Assembly: GCA_034666705.1 (NCBI GenBank)
Contig: JAXDLH010000496.1
Location: 1 to 38,901 of the forward strand
DNA length: 38,901 nucleotides
Source: JAXDLH01 sp034666705
GTDB lineage: Bacteria; Chloroflexota; UBA6077; SHYK01
Direction: 5' to 3'
The notes beneath the pieces are model-generated. The model saw only the letters and a program-made list of their open reading frames with translations, did no database searches and had not been told where the DNA came from. Positions within the stretch are counted from its first letter, which is position 1; each line of letters starts with the position of its first letter. Made by a program: the position numbers and the translations under genes. Shown in pieces: positions 7,665 through 14,948 of this stretch.

Positions 7665-8264
7665 TTAAGGTGTGGTCGCGGTTGCCGGGGGACGGGGTGC
7701 GACCAGCACCGCTGTGGGGAGTGAGCCCACCGATAGAGCGGGTTGCCCCACGATCGGAACGTTCGTGGGCGCGGCCGTCGGCGCTGCGGTCACCACCGTG
7801 GGTTGCAGCGGTGTCGCGGAGGCGGCGAGGGCCGGCGCGCTCGTGGGTGCTGGCGCCTCGATGGACGTCGCTCCAGGTGTTCCAATAGTCGGAGGAGCCG
7901 ACGTGGCAGCTACCGTCGCCGCGGCCGTTGGCGTGGCGGTGGCTGTCACCGGCCGGGATGTCGCCACTCCAGTCGCCACGGGAGTGACTTGCGCGGCAAT
8001 TTGTGCAGGAGTTCGCGTGGGTGGTTCAACAGTTCGCGATTGGGCCGCAGGTGGGCCGGACGGCACCGGTGTTGCAGTCGGGATCACGACGGTGATCTGG
8101 CCGCGTACGACGGCCTCCATCGTCCGGTCCACGGTAGGCTGCGGGATCGGCGTGCCAATGCTGGCGACGCGCGCCCCAGGCCCGCACCCCGTCGCCATCA
8201 TTAACAGTGCGGCGCAGGTACACAGCGCGGTGGCGAGGCGGCGTGAGCGGGCGAATCGGCGCAA
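7665..8264 (-). CDS. Pro/Thr/Ala-rich lipoprotein
   Basis: A predicted lipoprotein of about 199 residues with no recognised domain. The N-terminus has a basic segment (LRRFARSRRL), a hydrophobic stretch and a lipobox-like MATGC. The rest is low complexity, rich in Pro, Thr, Ala and Val, with many TPTA- and APT-like runs, typical of extended linkers on Chloroflexota surface proteins. The start is uncertain. A TTG at 8264 gives a normal signal peptide but has no clear ribosome site; the frame stays open to an ATG at 8378, which would put 38 unlikely residues before the signal peptide and deepen the overlap with the LysM gene. With the TTG start the overlap is 64 bases. The role may be a tether or spacer (inference). 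Confidence 0.6.
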   Translation of the reverse strand: MRRFARSRRLATALCTCAALLMMATGCGPGARVASIGTPIPQPTVDRTMEAVVRGQITVVIPTATPVPSGPPAAQSRTVEPPTRTPAQIAAQVTPVATGVATSRPVTATATPTAAATVAATSAPPTIGTPGATSIEAPAPTSAPALAASATPLQPTVVTAAPTAAPTNVPIVGQPALSVGSLPTAVLVAPRPPATATTP

Positions 8265-8677
8265 AGCTTGGTTGCCGGGTACTGACGGGGGGCCGGCGGA
8301 ATGCGGACGACCATCCCTGCAGAAAGCCGGTCCGGGCTGGACAACTGGTCCCGATTGGCGTCGAAGATTGCCGTCCACTGGCTCGCGTCTCCGTAAGCCT
8401 GCTCCGCGATGATGGTGAGTGTATCCCCACTCTTGACCGTGTAGGTCTGGCCTATGGCGACTGAGGATGGCGCAGGTAACGCTGAGGGCGAGGCGGACGG
8501 TTGCGAGGATGACAGCTCCACGGCGACCGCCGAGGGACTCACGCTCGGCGTAGCGAGTGCGGGTCTAAGAATCGTCGGCGGCACCGGCGCCGGCGTCGCT
8601 CGCGCGTCGTCGGCCGTGCATGCGCCGACAAGGATTCCGAAACCGACGGCAAGAACGAGCCATCCCGCAGGCTGCAT
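8201..8677 (-). CDS. LysM-domain lipoprotein
   Basis: A 158-residue predicted lipoprotein. The signal peptide ends in the lipobox LVGAC (Cys20). A Pro/Ser/Ala-rich linker follows, then one LysM domain at about residues 83-130, starting YTVKSGDTLTIIAEQAYG and ending near VVRIP. LysM binds N-acetylglucosamine-containing glycans such as peptidoglycan, so the protein probably sits at the cell wall. The ATG at 8677 is preceded by GAGGG. About 28 residues after the LysM domain look non-native; they are read across the signal-peptide region of the next gene in another frame, because no stop occurs until 8201. Confidence 0.82.
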   Translation of the reverse strand: MQPAGWLVLAVGFGILVGACTADDARATPAPVPPTILRPALATPSVSPSAVAVELSSSQPSASPSALPAPSSVAIGQTYTVKSGDTLTIIAEQAYGDASQWTAIFDANRDQLSSPDRLSAGMVVRIPPAPRQYPATKLCADSPAHAASPPRCVPAPHC

Positions 8678-8704
8678 GGATCCCTCTTAAGTAAAGTAGG
8701 CGAC

Positions 8705-8710
8705 ATTATA
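8705..8710 (-). promoter_or_regulatory. Perfect -10 hexamer ahead of the LysM lipoprotein gene
   Basis: The minus strand reads TATAAT at 8710-8705, so transcription would start about 20 bases before the LysM gene ATG. No convincing -35 box lies 16-18 bases upstream; an activator or an alternative sigma factor may be needed. Confidence 0.42.
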
Positions 8711-8784
8711 GCGGCGCTCTCGGCGACGGCCGGGCGCCTCGAGTCCTGCTACCATTGGCCTCATGACGTGCTCCGGGAGAACAG

Positions 8785-10107
8785 ATGGCTGATATTCGAC
8801 CCATCCGCGGCCTCCGCTATAACGCTGCGCGCTTCGGCCGCGACATCAGCTCCCTCGTATGCCCGCCGTTCGATGTGATCTCACCCGCCGAGCAATCGCA
8901 GTTGTACGAGCGGCATCCGAAAAATGCGATTCGCCTCGAGTTGACTCGCCAGGGGCCGGGCGATGCGCCCGATGCGCGCTACCAACAGGCCGCGGTTGAC
9001 TTTGCCGCCTGGCGGGACGAGGGGACCCTGGTCGAAGAATCGGCACCCGCGTTGTATGCCTATGCGGAGGAGTTTGACGGCGGTCGCCGGGTGCGTCGCG
9101 GCCTGATCGCGGCGATGTGTCTGGAACCGTGGGAGCGGCGCATCGTCCTGCCGCACGAGCGCACGCTCTCTGCGGCCAAGGCCGACCGTATGGCGCTCAT
9201 GCAGGCGTGCATGGCGAACTTCAGCCCGATCTGGGGCCTGTATCGAGATGCTGACGGCGTGACCGGGCAGCTCTGGGCCTCGATTGGCGATCGCGCGCCT
9301 GACGAAGAAGCCGTGGATGGAGAGGGTGTAAGGCACCGAGTGTGGGCGGTAACGGACACGGGGCTTGCCGCTCAATTCCATGAGGCGCTCGATGATGCCC
9401 CCGTTTACATCGCCGATGGGCATCATCGCTACACGACAGCCCTCATCTTTCGCGATGAGCTGCGGCAGCAAGCCAACACCTGGGATGCCGACGCTGCACC
9501 GAATTTCGTGCTCACCTATCTTGTCGAGGGCTCTGATCCCGGGCTCGTGGTGCTGGGCACGCATCGCCTGATCAAGGCGCCCAGTGGCGTAGATGAGGCC
9601 ACGGTACGGAAAACGCTTGCCGAAGACTTCGAGCTGCAGGATGTCGAGGGCGGCCCAACCGGGCTGCTTGCGCGATTGGAGCAACTGCCAGAGGGCCCGG
9701 CTTTTGCCGTGTGGGCGCCGTCGCATGGCATGAGTCTGATCGCGCGGTTGCGGGACCCGCAGGGCGTGCCTGAGTCGGTGGCGGAGGGGCACTCGGCCGC
9801 CTGGCGCCGGCTCGATCTGGCGGCGCTGCACTCGGTCGCCATCGATCGGCTGTTTCCGGAAGGGACCACCGAGCTTTCCGAATCGGGACGCTTGACGTAT
9901 CCTCGCAGCATCTCGGAGCTCGACAAGGCAGTGGCAACGGGCGCCGCTGATCTCGCGTTTCTGCTGAGAGCGACACCGGTGGGCCAGATCATGGCGGTGG
10001 CAGACGCGGGTGACCTCATGCCGGAGAAAGCGACGTTCTTCTACCCGAAGCCGCAGAGTGGCATGGTGATCGCAAGCCTGCGCGGTTCCGTTCCGTTGCC
10101 GACATGA
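8785..10107 (+). CDS. DUF1015 family protein
   Basis: A 440-residue cytoplasmic protein of the DUF1015 family, which is widespread in bacteria and has no established biochemical role that I know of. Recognisable features are the N-terminal IRPIRGLRYNAARFG and CPPFDVISP, the central YIADGHHRYTTAL near residues 208-220, and a C-terminal segment of the type ATFFYPKPQSGMVI. The histidine pair in DGHHRY is the most active-site-like element. Length is normal for the family. The ATG at 8785 follows GGGAG by 5 bases. The gene stands alone between the divergent LysM gene and the sigma factor gene. Confidence 0.9.
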   Translation: MADIRPIRGLRYNAARFGRDISSLVCPPFDVISPAEQSQLYERHPKNAIRLELTRQGPGDAPDARYQQAAVDFAAWRDEGTLVEESAPALYAYAEEFDGGRRVRRGLIAAMCLEPWERRIVLPHERTLSAAKADRMALMQACMANFSPIWGLYRDADGVTGQLWASIGDRAPDEEAVDGEGVRHRVWAVTDTGLAAQFHEALDDAPVYIADGHHRYTTALIFRDELRQQANTWDADAAPNFVLTYLVEGSDPGLVVLGTHRLIKAPSGVDEATVRKTLAEDFELQDVEGGPTGLLARLEQLPEGPAFAVWAPSHGMSLIARLRDPQGVPESVAEGHSAAWRRLDLAALHSVAIDRLFPEGTTELSESGRLTYPRSISELDKAVATGAADLAFLLRATPVGQIMAVADAGDLMPEKATFFYPKPQSGMVIASLRGSVPLPT

Positions 10108-10263
10108 GAGCCTGCTGTTCCAATACTGTTATGCAAAGGTTGCAATAGAATCCAAGAGTGATCCGTTAGTTGTTCTGGATGCGGTGTTCGAGCCGTACCG
10201 GCGAATGCCGCACCGAGATGGAGACTCGGGCCCGCATGGGTGCTACGATGGAGGGAGACGGCA

Positions 10264-11235
10264 GTGATCATCGAAGAGACGGTGACATCAGTGCCAGAGC
10301 CTCGCGCCCGCCAGGCAGAACGTGACCAGGTTGGGGAGGCTCTGCCCCTTTATCTCCAGGAGATCGGCCGCGTCTCACTCCTCACCGGCCCGCAAGAGGT
10401 GGAGCTCGCCAAGGCGATCGAGGCCGGCGGCTTCGCGCGCGAGAAGCTGCGCGACGTCGAAGGACTCGCCGAGGCCGAGATCGAGGCGCTGAAGGACGAC
10501 GTATTCCAGGGTGAGCTCGCCCGTCGCAAGCTCATCGAAGCTAACCTGCGACTCGTCGTGAGTGTGGCTCGCCGCTACATGAACCGTGGCCTCCCGCTCG
10601 GAGACCTGATCCAGGAAGGCAACATCGGCCTCCTCCGCGCCGTCGAGAAATTCGACTACACGCGGGGTTTCAAATTCAGCACCTATGCGACCTGGTGGAT
10701 CCGCCAGGCCGTAACCCGCGCCATCTCGGATCACGCGCGAACGATTCGCATCCCGGTGCATATGGTCGAGACGATCAATAAGCTCGGCCGCACGATGTCG
10801 CAGCTACAGCAGGAGTTGGGTCGAGAGCCGACGATGGACGAGATTGGCGAGGCGATGGAGTTGACCGCGGACCGCGTCCGCGAGATCGCCAGCATTCTCC
10901 CGCAACCGATCTCCCTGGAGACGCCCGTCGGGGACGATCAGGACACGCTGCTTGGCGACTTCGTCGAGGATCGCAATGCCCAGGTGCTCGAGGAAGCCGG
11001 CGCGCGCGCGCTGCTGCGCGACCAGGTTGCCGCGGTGCTCAGCTCGCTCAGTCCCCGCGAGCGCAAAGTGCTCGATTTGCGCTATGGGCTCGAGTCAGGG
11101 CGCCAGCACACGCTGGACGAGATCGGCAGCGAGCTCGGAGTAACCCGCGAGCGCATTCGGCAGATCGAGGCGAAGGCGCTCCGCAAGCTGCGCCATCCGA
11201 GCCGCAGCAAGCGGCTCAAGGCCCTCGCGGACTGA
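10264..11235 (+). CDS. rpoD: Primary-type RNA polymerase sigma factor (RpoD/SigA family)
   Basis: A 323-residue group 1/2 sigma-70 factor that directs RNA polymerase to housekeeping promoters. Region 1.2 starts at YLQEIGRVSLLT. Region 2 includes NLRLVVSVARRYMNRGL, DLIQEGNIGLLRAVEKFDY and the -10-recognising YATWWIRQAVTRAI. Region 3 follows, then region 4.2 with the -35-reading helix VTRERIRQIEAKALRKLRHP. Region 1.1 is essentially missing, as in many short bacterial SigA-like factors. I chose the GTG at 10264 because GGAGG lies 9 bases upstream; a GTG at 10240 would add 8 residues and overlap that site. It could be the sole primary factor or a group 2 paralogue. It converges on the FmdB gene with a 15-base gap. 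Confidence 0.92.
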   Translation: MIIEETVTSVPEPRARQAERDQVGEALPLYLQEIGRVSLLTGPQEVELAKAIEAGGFAREKLRDVEGLAEAEIEALKDDVFQGELARRKLIEANLRLVVSVARRYMNRGLPLGDLIQEGNIGLLRAVEKFDYTRGFKFSTYATWWIRQAVTRAISDHARTIRIPVHMVETINKLGRTMSQLQQELGREPTMDEIGEAMELTADRVREIASILPQPISLETPVGDDQDTLLGDFVEDRNAQVLEEAGARALLRDQVAAVLSSLSPRERKVLDLRYGLESGRQHTLDEIGSELGVTRERIRQIEAKALRKLRHPSRSKRLKALAD

Positions 11236-11250
11236 CGGGCAGCCCCGACC

Positions 11251-11625
11251 TCAGAGAGCTCCATCGTCGAAGCCGCCGAAGTCGCTCCCACCGCCGAGCT
11301 CTTCGTCCAGGCCACCCTGTTCCATGGCGTCGATCATCTCTGCATAGTCCTCGCCGGCGTCGACGCCGGCGGCCTCGCCCATCTGCTTCGCCCAATCGGC
11401 GATCGCTCGTGGGTTGTTGTAGTCCACGTTGCCAAAGCTGCTTGGATCGGCCAGCAGCTCCTGCCGGGTCGATTCAGAGCGCACGATCGCCACCCGGGAG
11501 GGTGCCCGGGCGAGATCCGTGGATCCGCAATGCGCGCAGGCTCCCGACTGCACGGCCGAGAACGAGCGGAAGAACAGTTGGACGCGGCGGCCGCAGCTAT
11601 TGCATCGATACTCGTAGATGGGCAT
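11251..11625 (-). CDS. FmdB-family zinc-ribbon protein
   Basis: A 124-residue protein with the N-terminal FmdB/CxxC_CxxC_SSSS domain. It begins MPIYEYRCNSCGRR with Cys8 and Cys11, followed by a second CxxC pair in GACAHCGS. The family is small and widespread, often described as putative regulators; its molecular role is not well established. The remainder is acidic and Gly/Asp-rich, predicted disordered, ending GGGSDFGGFDDGAL. The ATG at 11625 has AAGGA 8 bases upstream. It is divergent from pyrE, with a short shared regulatory region. Confidence 0.9.
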   Translation of the reverse strand: MPIYEYRCNSCGRRVQLFFRSFSAVQSGACAHCGSTDLARAPSRVAIVRSESTRQELLADPSSFGNVDYNNPRAIADWAKQMGEAAGVDAGEDYAEMIDAMEQGGLDEELGGGSDFGGFDDGAL

Positions 11626-11732
11626 CTCAGGTATCCTTATCGGCTAATTGATGACAGAACCAAGTATAGCAGGCCATTATGTCCCGCTTGGACTGGCGTC
11701 AATATGACACAGCGGGCATAACAGGAGGAGAT

Positions 11733-12275
11733 GTGGCCGATACTGCCGTGGATCGTGAGTCGCTGGCGCGGGATCTGGTCGCCGCAGCGTATCTCGAAGG
11801 TGATTTTGTGCTTGCCTCCGGGCGGAGGAGCCGCTACTACTTCGACAAGTATCGATTCGAGACTCAGCCGCAGTTGCTCGCCCCGGTGGGGCGTCTGATC
11901 GCGCAGCGCGTCCCTGCAGGGACGCAGCGCATCGCCGGGCCGGAGCTCGGCGCGGTCGCGCTCGCCGCGGCGGCGTCAATGGCGTCCGGCGTGCCGTGCC
12001 TCTTCGTGAGGGGTGAGGCGAAGGCGTACGGCACGTCCAAGCAGATCGAGGGTGTGTACGAGCCGGGAGATTTGACCGTGGTTGTCGAGGATGTGCTCAC
12101 GAGCGGAGGCTCCGCGATCAAGGCTGCCGAGGCGCTCACTGCCGCCGGTTGCAAGGTGGTGAGGATCATCGGCGTCATCGACCGTGAGGAGGGCGCCGGT
12201 GACGCGGTGTGGGCCGCTGGTTATGAGCTCGAAGCGCTCTTCACACGCACCGAGTTAGACCGTTGGCTGCGTTGA
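11733..12275 (+). CDS. pyrE: Orotate phosphoribosyltransferase
   Basis: A 180-residue type I phosphoribosyltransferase that converts orotate and PRPP to orotidine 5'-monophosphate in pyrimidine synthesis. The PRPP-binding loop VVVEDVLTSGGSA lies near residues 114-126. Other OPRTase-like elements are FVLASGRRSRYYFDKY near the N-terminus, GPELGAVALA, and FVRGEAKAYGTSKQIEG, the flexible catalytic loop. I prefer the GTG at 11733 because AGGAGG lies 4 bases upstream; the ATG at 11679 would add 18 residues without a ribosome site. No other pyr gene is adjacent. It could in principle act on another base, but the loop pattern supports orotate. Confidence 0.9.
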   Translation: MADTAVDRESLARDLVAAAYLEGDFVLASGRRSRYYFDKYRFETQPQLLAPVGRLIAQRVPAGTQRIAGPELGAVALAAAASMASGVPCLFVRGEAKAYGTSKQIEGVYEPGDLTVVVEDVLTSGGSAIKAAEALTAAGCKVVRIIGVIDREEGAGDAVWAAGYELEALFTRTELDRWLR

Positions 12276-12281
12276 GCGCGG

Positions 12282-12310
12282 TGGAAGTCACAGATTGGTT
12301 CCACTATAAT
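12282..12310 (+). promoter_or_regulatory. Candidate promoter for the double zinc-ribbon gene
   Basis: A perfect TATAAT at 12305-12310 lies 17 bases after a poor -35 (TGGAAG at 12282-12287). It would give a leader of about 110 bases before the GTG at 12426. The -10 box is convincing; the -35 is not. Confidence 0.48.
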
Positions 12311-12425
12311 GCGCGTCGGTACGGTTTCAAACCCGCGCAATCGGCGCCGCAGATCGGCACCTCGGTCTTGTCCCGGCTCGAGTCGCGCTGACGAAGTCCG
12401 ACCAAGTCTTATCTAAGGAGCCAGC

Positions 12426-12761
12426 GTGAGCTACGCCGACAAGACCCTGACCTGCCGCGATTGCGGCCAGCCGTTCGAGTTCACCGCCGGTGAGCAGGAG
12501 TTCTACGCCTCCCGCGGGTTAATGAACGAGCCCGGGCGTTGTCCATCCTGCCGCCAAGCACGTCGCTCCGGACAGTCGTCCGGTGGCTACAGCAGTGGCG
12601 GTGGCTACGGTGCATCCGGCTACGGTGAGCGCGAGATGTTCACGGCGACCTGCAGCAACTGCGGCAAGGAAGCACGGGTGCCGTTCCAGCCTCGGACCGA
12701 CCGGCCGGTATACTGTTCGGACTGCTTCCAGCAAGTCCGTGGGACGCAATCCAGGTACTGA
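12426..12761 (+). CDS. Small double zinc-ribbon protein
   Basis: A 111-residue protein with two zinc ribbons joined by a Gly/Ser/Tyr-rich linker. The first uses Cys10/Cys13 and Cys39/Cys42, the second Cys76/Cys79 and Cys97/Cys100. It begins SYADKTLTCRDCGQPFEFTAGEQ, a pattern typical of short zinc-binding proteins common in Chloroflexota and Cyanobacteria and usually annotated as zinc-ribbon domain containing. Function is unknown; nucleic-acid or protein binding is likely. The start is GTG at 12426, with AAGGAG 5 bases upstream. The transcript has its own promoter and ends at a strong intrinsic terminator 25 bases after the stop, so the gene is probably monocistronic and well expressed. Confidence 0.85.
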   Translation: MSYADKTLTCRDCGQPFEFTAGEQEFYASRGLMNEPGRCPSCRQARRSGQSSGGYSSGGGYGASGYGEREMFTATCSNCGKEARVPFQPRTDRPVYCSDCFQQVRGTQSRY

Positions 12762-12785
12762 TCCCTTCGACCAATTGAGCTGGCT

Positions 12786-12823
12786 GGGGGCTGGCGCCGC
12801 GTAAGCGGGCCGGCCCCCTTTTT
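12786..12823 (+). terminator. Rho-independent terminator after the zinc-ribbon gene
   Basis: A 10-bp stem, GGGGGCTGGC (12786-12795) against GCCGGCCCCC (12809-12818) with one T-G wobble and a 13-base loop, is followed at once by TTTTT (12819-12823). It is the only textbook hairpin-plus-T-tract terminator I see in the window. Confidence 0.92.
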
Positions 12824-12874
12824 ATGCAGGTCCGGCAAGGCATACTTGTCGGAGTACGGCGATCAGGAACCACA

Positions 12875-12945
12875 CGCAGAATGCTCGCGTGACTTCTGCG
12901 GCGAGTTCGGAACCTGACACCGAGTTGAAGGCGGCGTGACGCCGC
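12875..12945 (+). promoter_or_regulatory. typA leader with two inverted repeats
   Basis: The gap ahead of typA holds CGCAGAA (12875-12881) and its exact complement TTCTGCG (12894-12900) around a 12-base spacer, then the near-perfect palindrome GCGGCGT-G-ACGCCGC (12931-12945). The second repeat ends 7 bases before the GGAG ribosome site. They may be RNA hairpins controlling translation, or operators; no known riboswitch class is recognised. Confidence 0.4.
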
Positions 12946-12963
12946 ACCAAGTGGAGCAAATCT

Positions 12964-14829
12964 TTGACGGAAGTTCAATCCAAGCGCTATGCCGGATCCG
13001 CGGTCCGCGACGACCTGCGCAACGTGGCGATCATCGCCCACGTCGATCACGGCAAGACGACCCTCGTCGACGGCATGCTCAAGCAGAGCCGCGTATTCCG
13101 CGAAAATCAAGCGGTTGGCGAGTTGATCCTCGACTCGAACGCGCTCGAGCGCGAGAAGGGGATCACCATCCTCGCCAAAAATACTGCGGTGCGTTACCGC
13201 GACGTGCGGATCAACATCATCGACACCCCCGGCCATGCCGACTTCTCAGGAGAAGTCGAACGGGTCCTGAATATGGCTGACGGTTGCCTGCTGCTCGTCG
13301 ATGCGGCTGAGGGGCCCATGCCGCAGACGAAGTTTGTCCTGCGCAAGGCGTTCGAGATGGGCCTCAAGCCGGTCCTGGTCATCAACAAGATCGACCGGGC
13401 CAACGCGCGAATCGATGAAGTGCTCAACGCCACGCAGGACCTGTTCCTCGAGCTCGCCACGGACGCCGAGCAGCTCGACTTCGAGATCGTCTACACGAAT
13501 GCTCGCCAGGGCACGGCCACTACGGATCCCGCGAAGCCGGGCACGGACCTCGGTCCTCTGTTCGAGGCAATCCTCCACAGCATCCCCGCCCCGCACGTCG
13601 ATTTGGGTGGTGGTTTCCAGCTGCTGGTGACGAACATTCGCTACAACGAGTATCTTGGGCGCACCGCCGTCGGTCGCATCTCGCGCGGGAGCGTGGAGCG
13701 CGGCGACCCGCTGGTGCGCATCGACTACGAAGGCAACGTCTGGCGGCAGCGCGCGAACGAGCTCTTCGCATTCGAAGGGCTCGAGACGGTTGCGCTGTCC
13801 GAGGCTCGCGCGGGCGACATCGTGATGATCACCGGCATCGAAGACGTGACGATCGGCGATACGATCGCGACCGCCGACCAGCCAGAGGCGCTGCCTCGCC
13901 TGGAGATCGAGCAGCCGACCGTCCGGATGACGGTAGGCGTGAATACCTCGCCCTACGCCGGCCGCGAGGGAACCTTCGTTACCTCGCGCCAGATTCGCGC
14001 GCGGCTGTTCCGCGAGCTGGAAACGAACATTGCGCTGCGCGTCGAGGAGACGGGTACCACCGAGCAGTTCCTCGTTTCCGGCCGTGGTGAGCTGCACCTG
14101 GCGATCCTGGTGGAGACGCTGCGCCGCGAAGGCTATGAGTTCCAGGTTTCGCGGCCGGAGATCATTGCGCGCGAGGTTGATGGGGTCCTCTGCGAGCCGG
14201 TCGAGCATCTGGTGATCGACACGGTCGAGGGCAATGTCGGCTCGTTGACCGAGGAGTTGAGTCGCCGGTCGGGGCTGCTGGTGAACCACCACAACGACGG
14301 CGCCGGGAACGTGCGTCTCGAGTACCACATTCCTACGCGGGGCCTGATCGGCTTCCGCAGCGTCTTCCTGACGCTGACGCGTGGTGATGGCCTCATGGCG
14401 AGCTTGCTCACCGGCTTTGAGCCGATCAGCGCTGACATTGCCCAGGGCCGCAATGGCGCGCTCGTGGCGACGAACACCGGGGTGGCGACGACGTACGGGC
14501 TGAACAACGCCCAGGAACGCGGTGAGACGTTCGTCGAGCCGGGCGAGCAGGTCTACGAGGGAATGGTCGTCGGCCTCTCGAAGTACCCGATGGACGTGCC
14601 GGTAAACGTGTGCAAAGAGAAGAAGCAGACAAATATCCGCTCGTCAACTTCAGACATTGCCGTACGCCTCTCGCCGCGTGTGCAGCTCTCCCTGGAGGAG
14701 TCGCTCGCCTGGATCGAGGACGACGAGCTGGTCGAGGTCACGCCAAAAAGCGTGCGTCTCCGCAAGCGCCTGCTTAGCGTCGAAGAGCGCCTCAAGGCGC
14801 GGAAGGATGCCGGCTCTCCCCGCCGCTAA
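12964..14829 (+). CDS. typA: Translational GTPase TypA/BipA
   Basis: A 621-residue ribosome-associated GTPase of the EF-G family that helps 50S assembly and stress or cold adaptation in characterised bacteria. The G domain shows AHVDHGKTTLVDG (G1, from residue 24), the switch region LEREKGITI, DTPGHADFSGE (G3) and NKIDR (G4). Beta-barrel domain II, an EF-G-like domain and the BipA-specific C-terminal domain follow (VNVCKEKKQTNIRSSTSD, SLEESLAWIEDDELVEVTP). Length is as expected. The start is TTG at 12964, with GGAG 7 bases upstream; no closer ATG precedes the conserved RNVAIIAHVD. The leader has two inverted repeats, which could allow temperature or growth control (inference). Confidence 0.96.
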   Translation: MTEVQSKRYAGSAVRDDLRNVAIIAHVDHGKTTLVDGMLKQSRVFRENQAVGELILDSNALEREKGITILAKNTAVRYRDVRINIIDTPGHADFSGEVERVLNMADGCLLLVDAAEGPMPQTKFVLRKAFEMGLKPVLVINKIDRANARIDEVLNATQDLFLELATDAEQLDFEIVYTNARQGTATTDPAKPGTDLGPLFEAILHSIPAPHVDLGGGFQLLVTNIRYNEYLGRTAVGRISRGSVERGDPLVRIDYEGNVWRQRANELFAFEGLETVALSEARAGDIVMITGIEDVTIGDTIATADQPEALPRLEIEQPTVRMTVGVNTSPYAGREGTFVTSRQIRARLFRELETNIALRVEETGTTEQFLVSGRGELHLAILVETLRREGYEFQVSRPEIIAREVDGVLCEPVEHLVIDTVEGNVGSLTEELSRRSGLLVNHHNDGAGNVRLEYHIPTRGLIGFRSVFLTLTRGDGLMASLLTGFEPISADIAQGRNGALVATNTGVATTYGLNNAQERGETFVEPGEQVYEGMVVGLSKYPMDVPVNVCKEKKQTNIRSSTSDIAVRLSPRVQLSLEESLAWIEDDELVEVTPKSVRLRKRLLSVEERLKARKDAGSPRR

Positions 14830-14864
14830 CTCCATAGACCGACCGATCTTGACCAGCCTGGACT

Positions 14865-14892
14865 GACGGGGCGGCCGCCCGGCCACCCCGTC
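14865..14892. terminator. Hairpin between convergent typA and TolB-like genes
   Basis: GACGGGG (14865-14871) pairs exactly with CCCCGTC (14886-14892), and inside it GGCC (14873-14876) pairs with GGCC (14881-14884) over the loop GCCC; one C-A mismatch interrupts the stem. It sits about 35 bases after typA and 56 before the converging gene. There is no T-tract, so it is probably a bidirectional hairpin acting as a transcript end or barrier. Confidence 0.55.
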
Positions 14893-14948
14893 CACGCTCC
14901 TGAGGACTGGCCCGCGTGCTTCGAGCAGAAGCGCCGTCGAGCCGGCGG

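Noticed and set aside
7665..8160. Possible tandem DNA repeat in the Pro/Thr/Ala-rich lipoprotein gene
   Set aside because: The protein is low complexity, but I see no repeated unit of constant length in the DNA.
8881..9831. Minus-strand open frame opposite the DUF1015 gene
   Set aside because: Shadow of a conserved family on the other strand; no start signal.
13246..14328. Minus-strand open frame of about 360 codons opposite typA
   Set aside because: TypA motifs are complete on the plus strand; the reverse frame is a codon-bias artefact.
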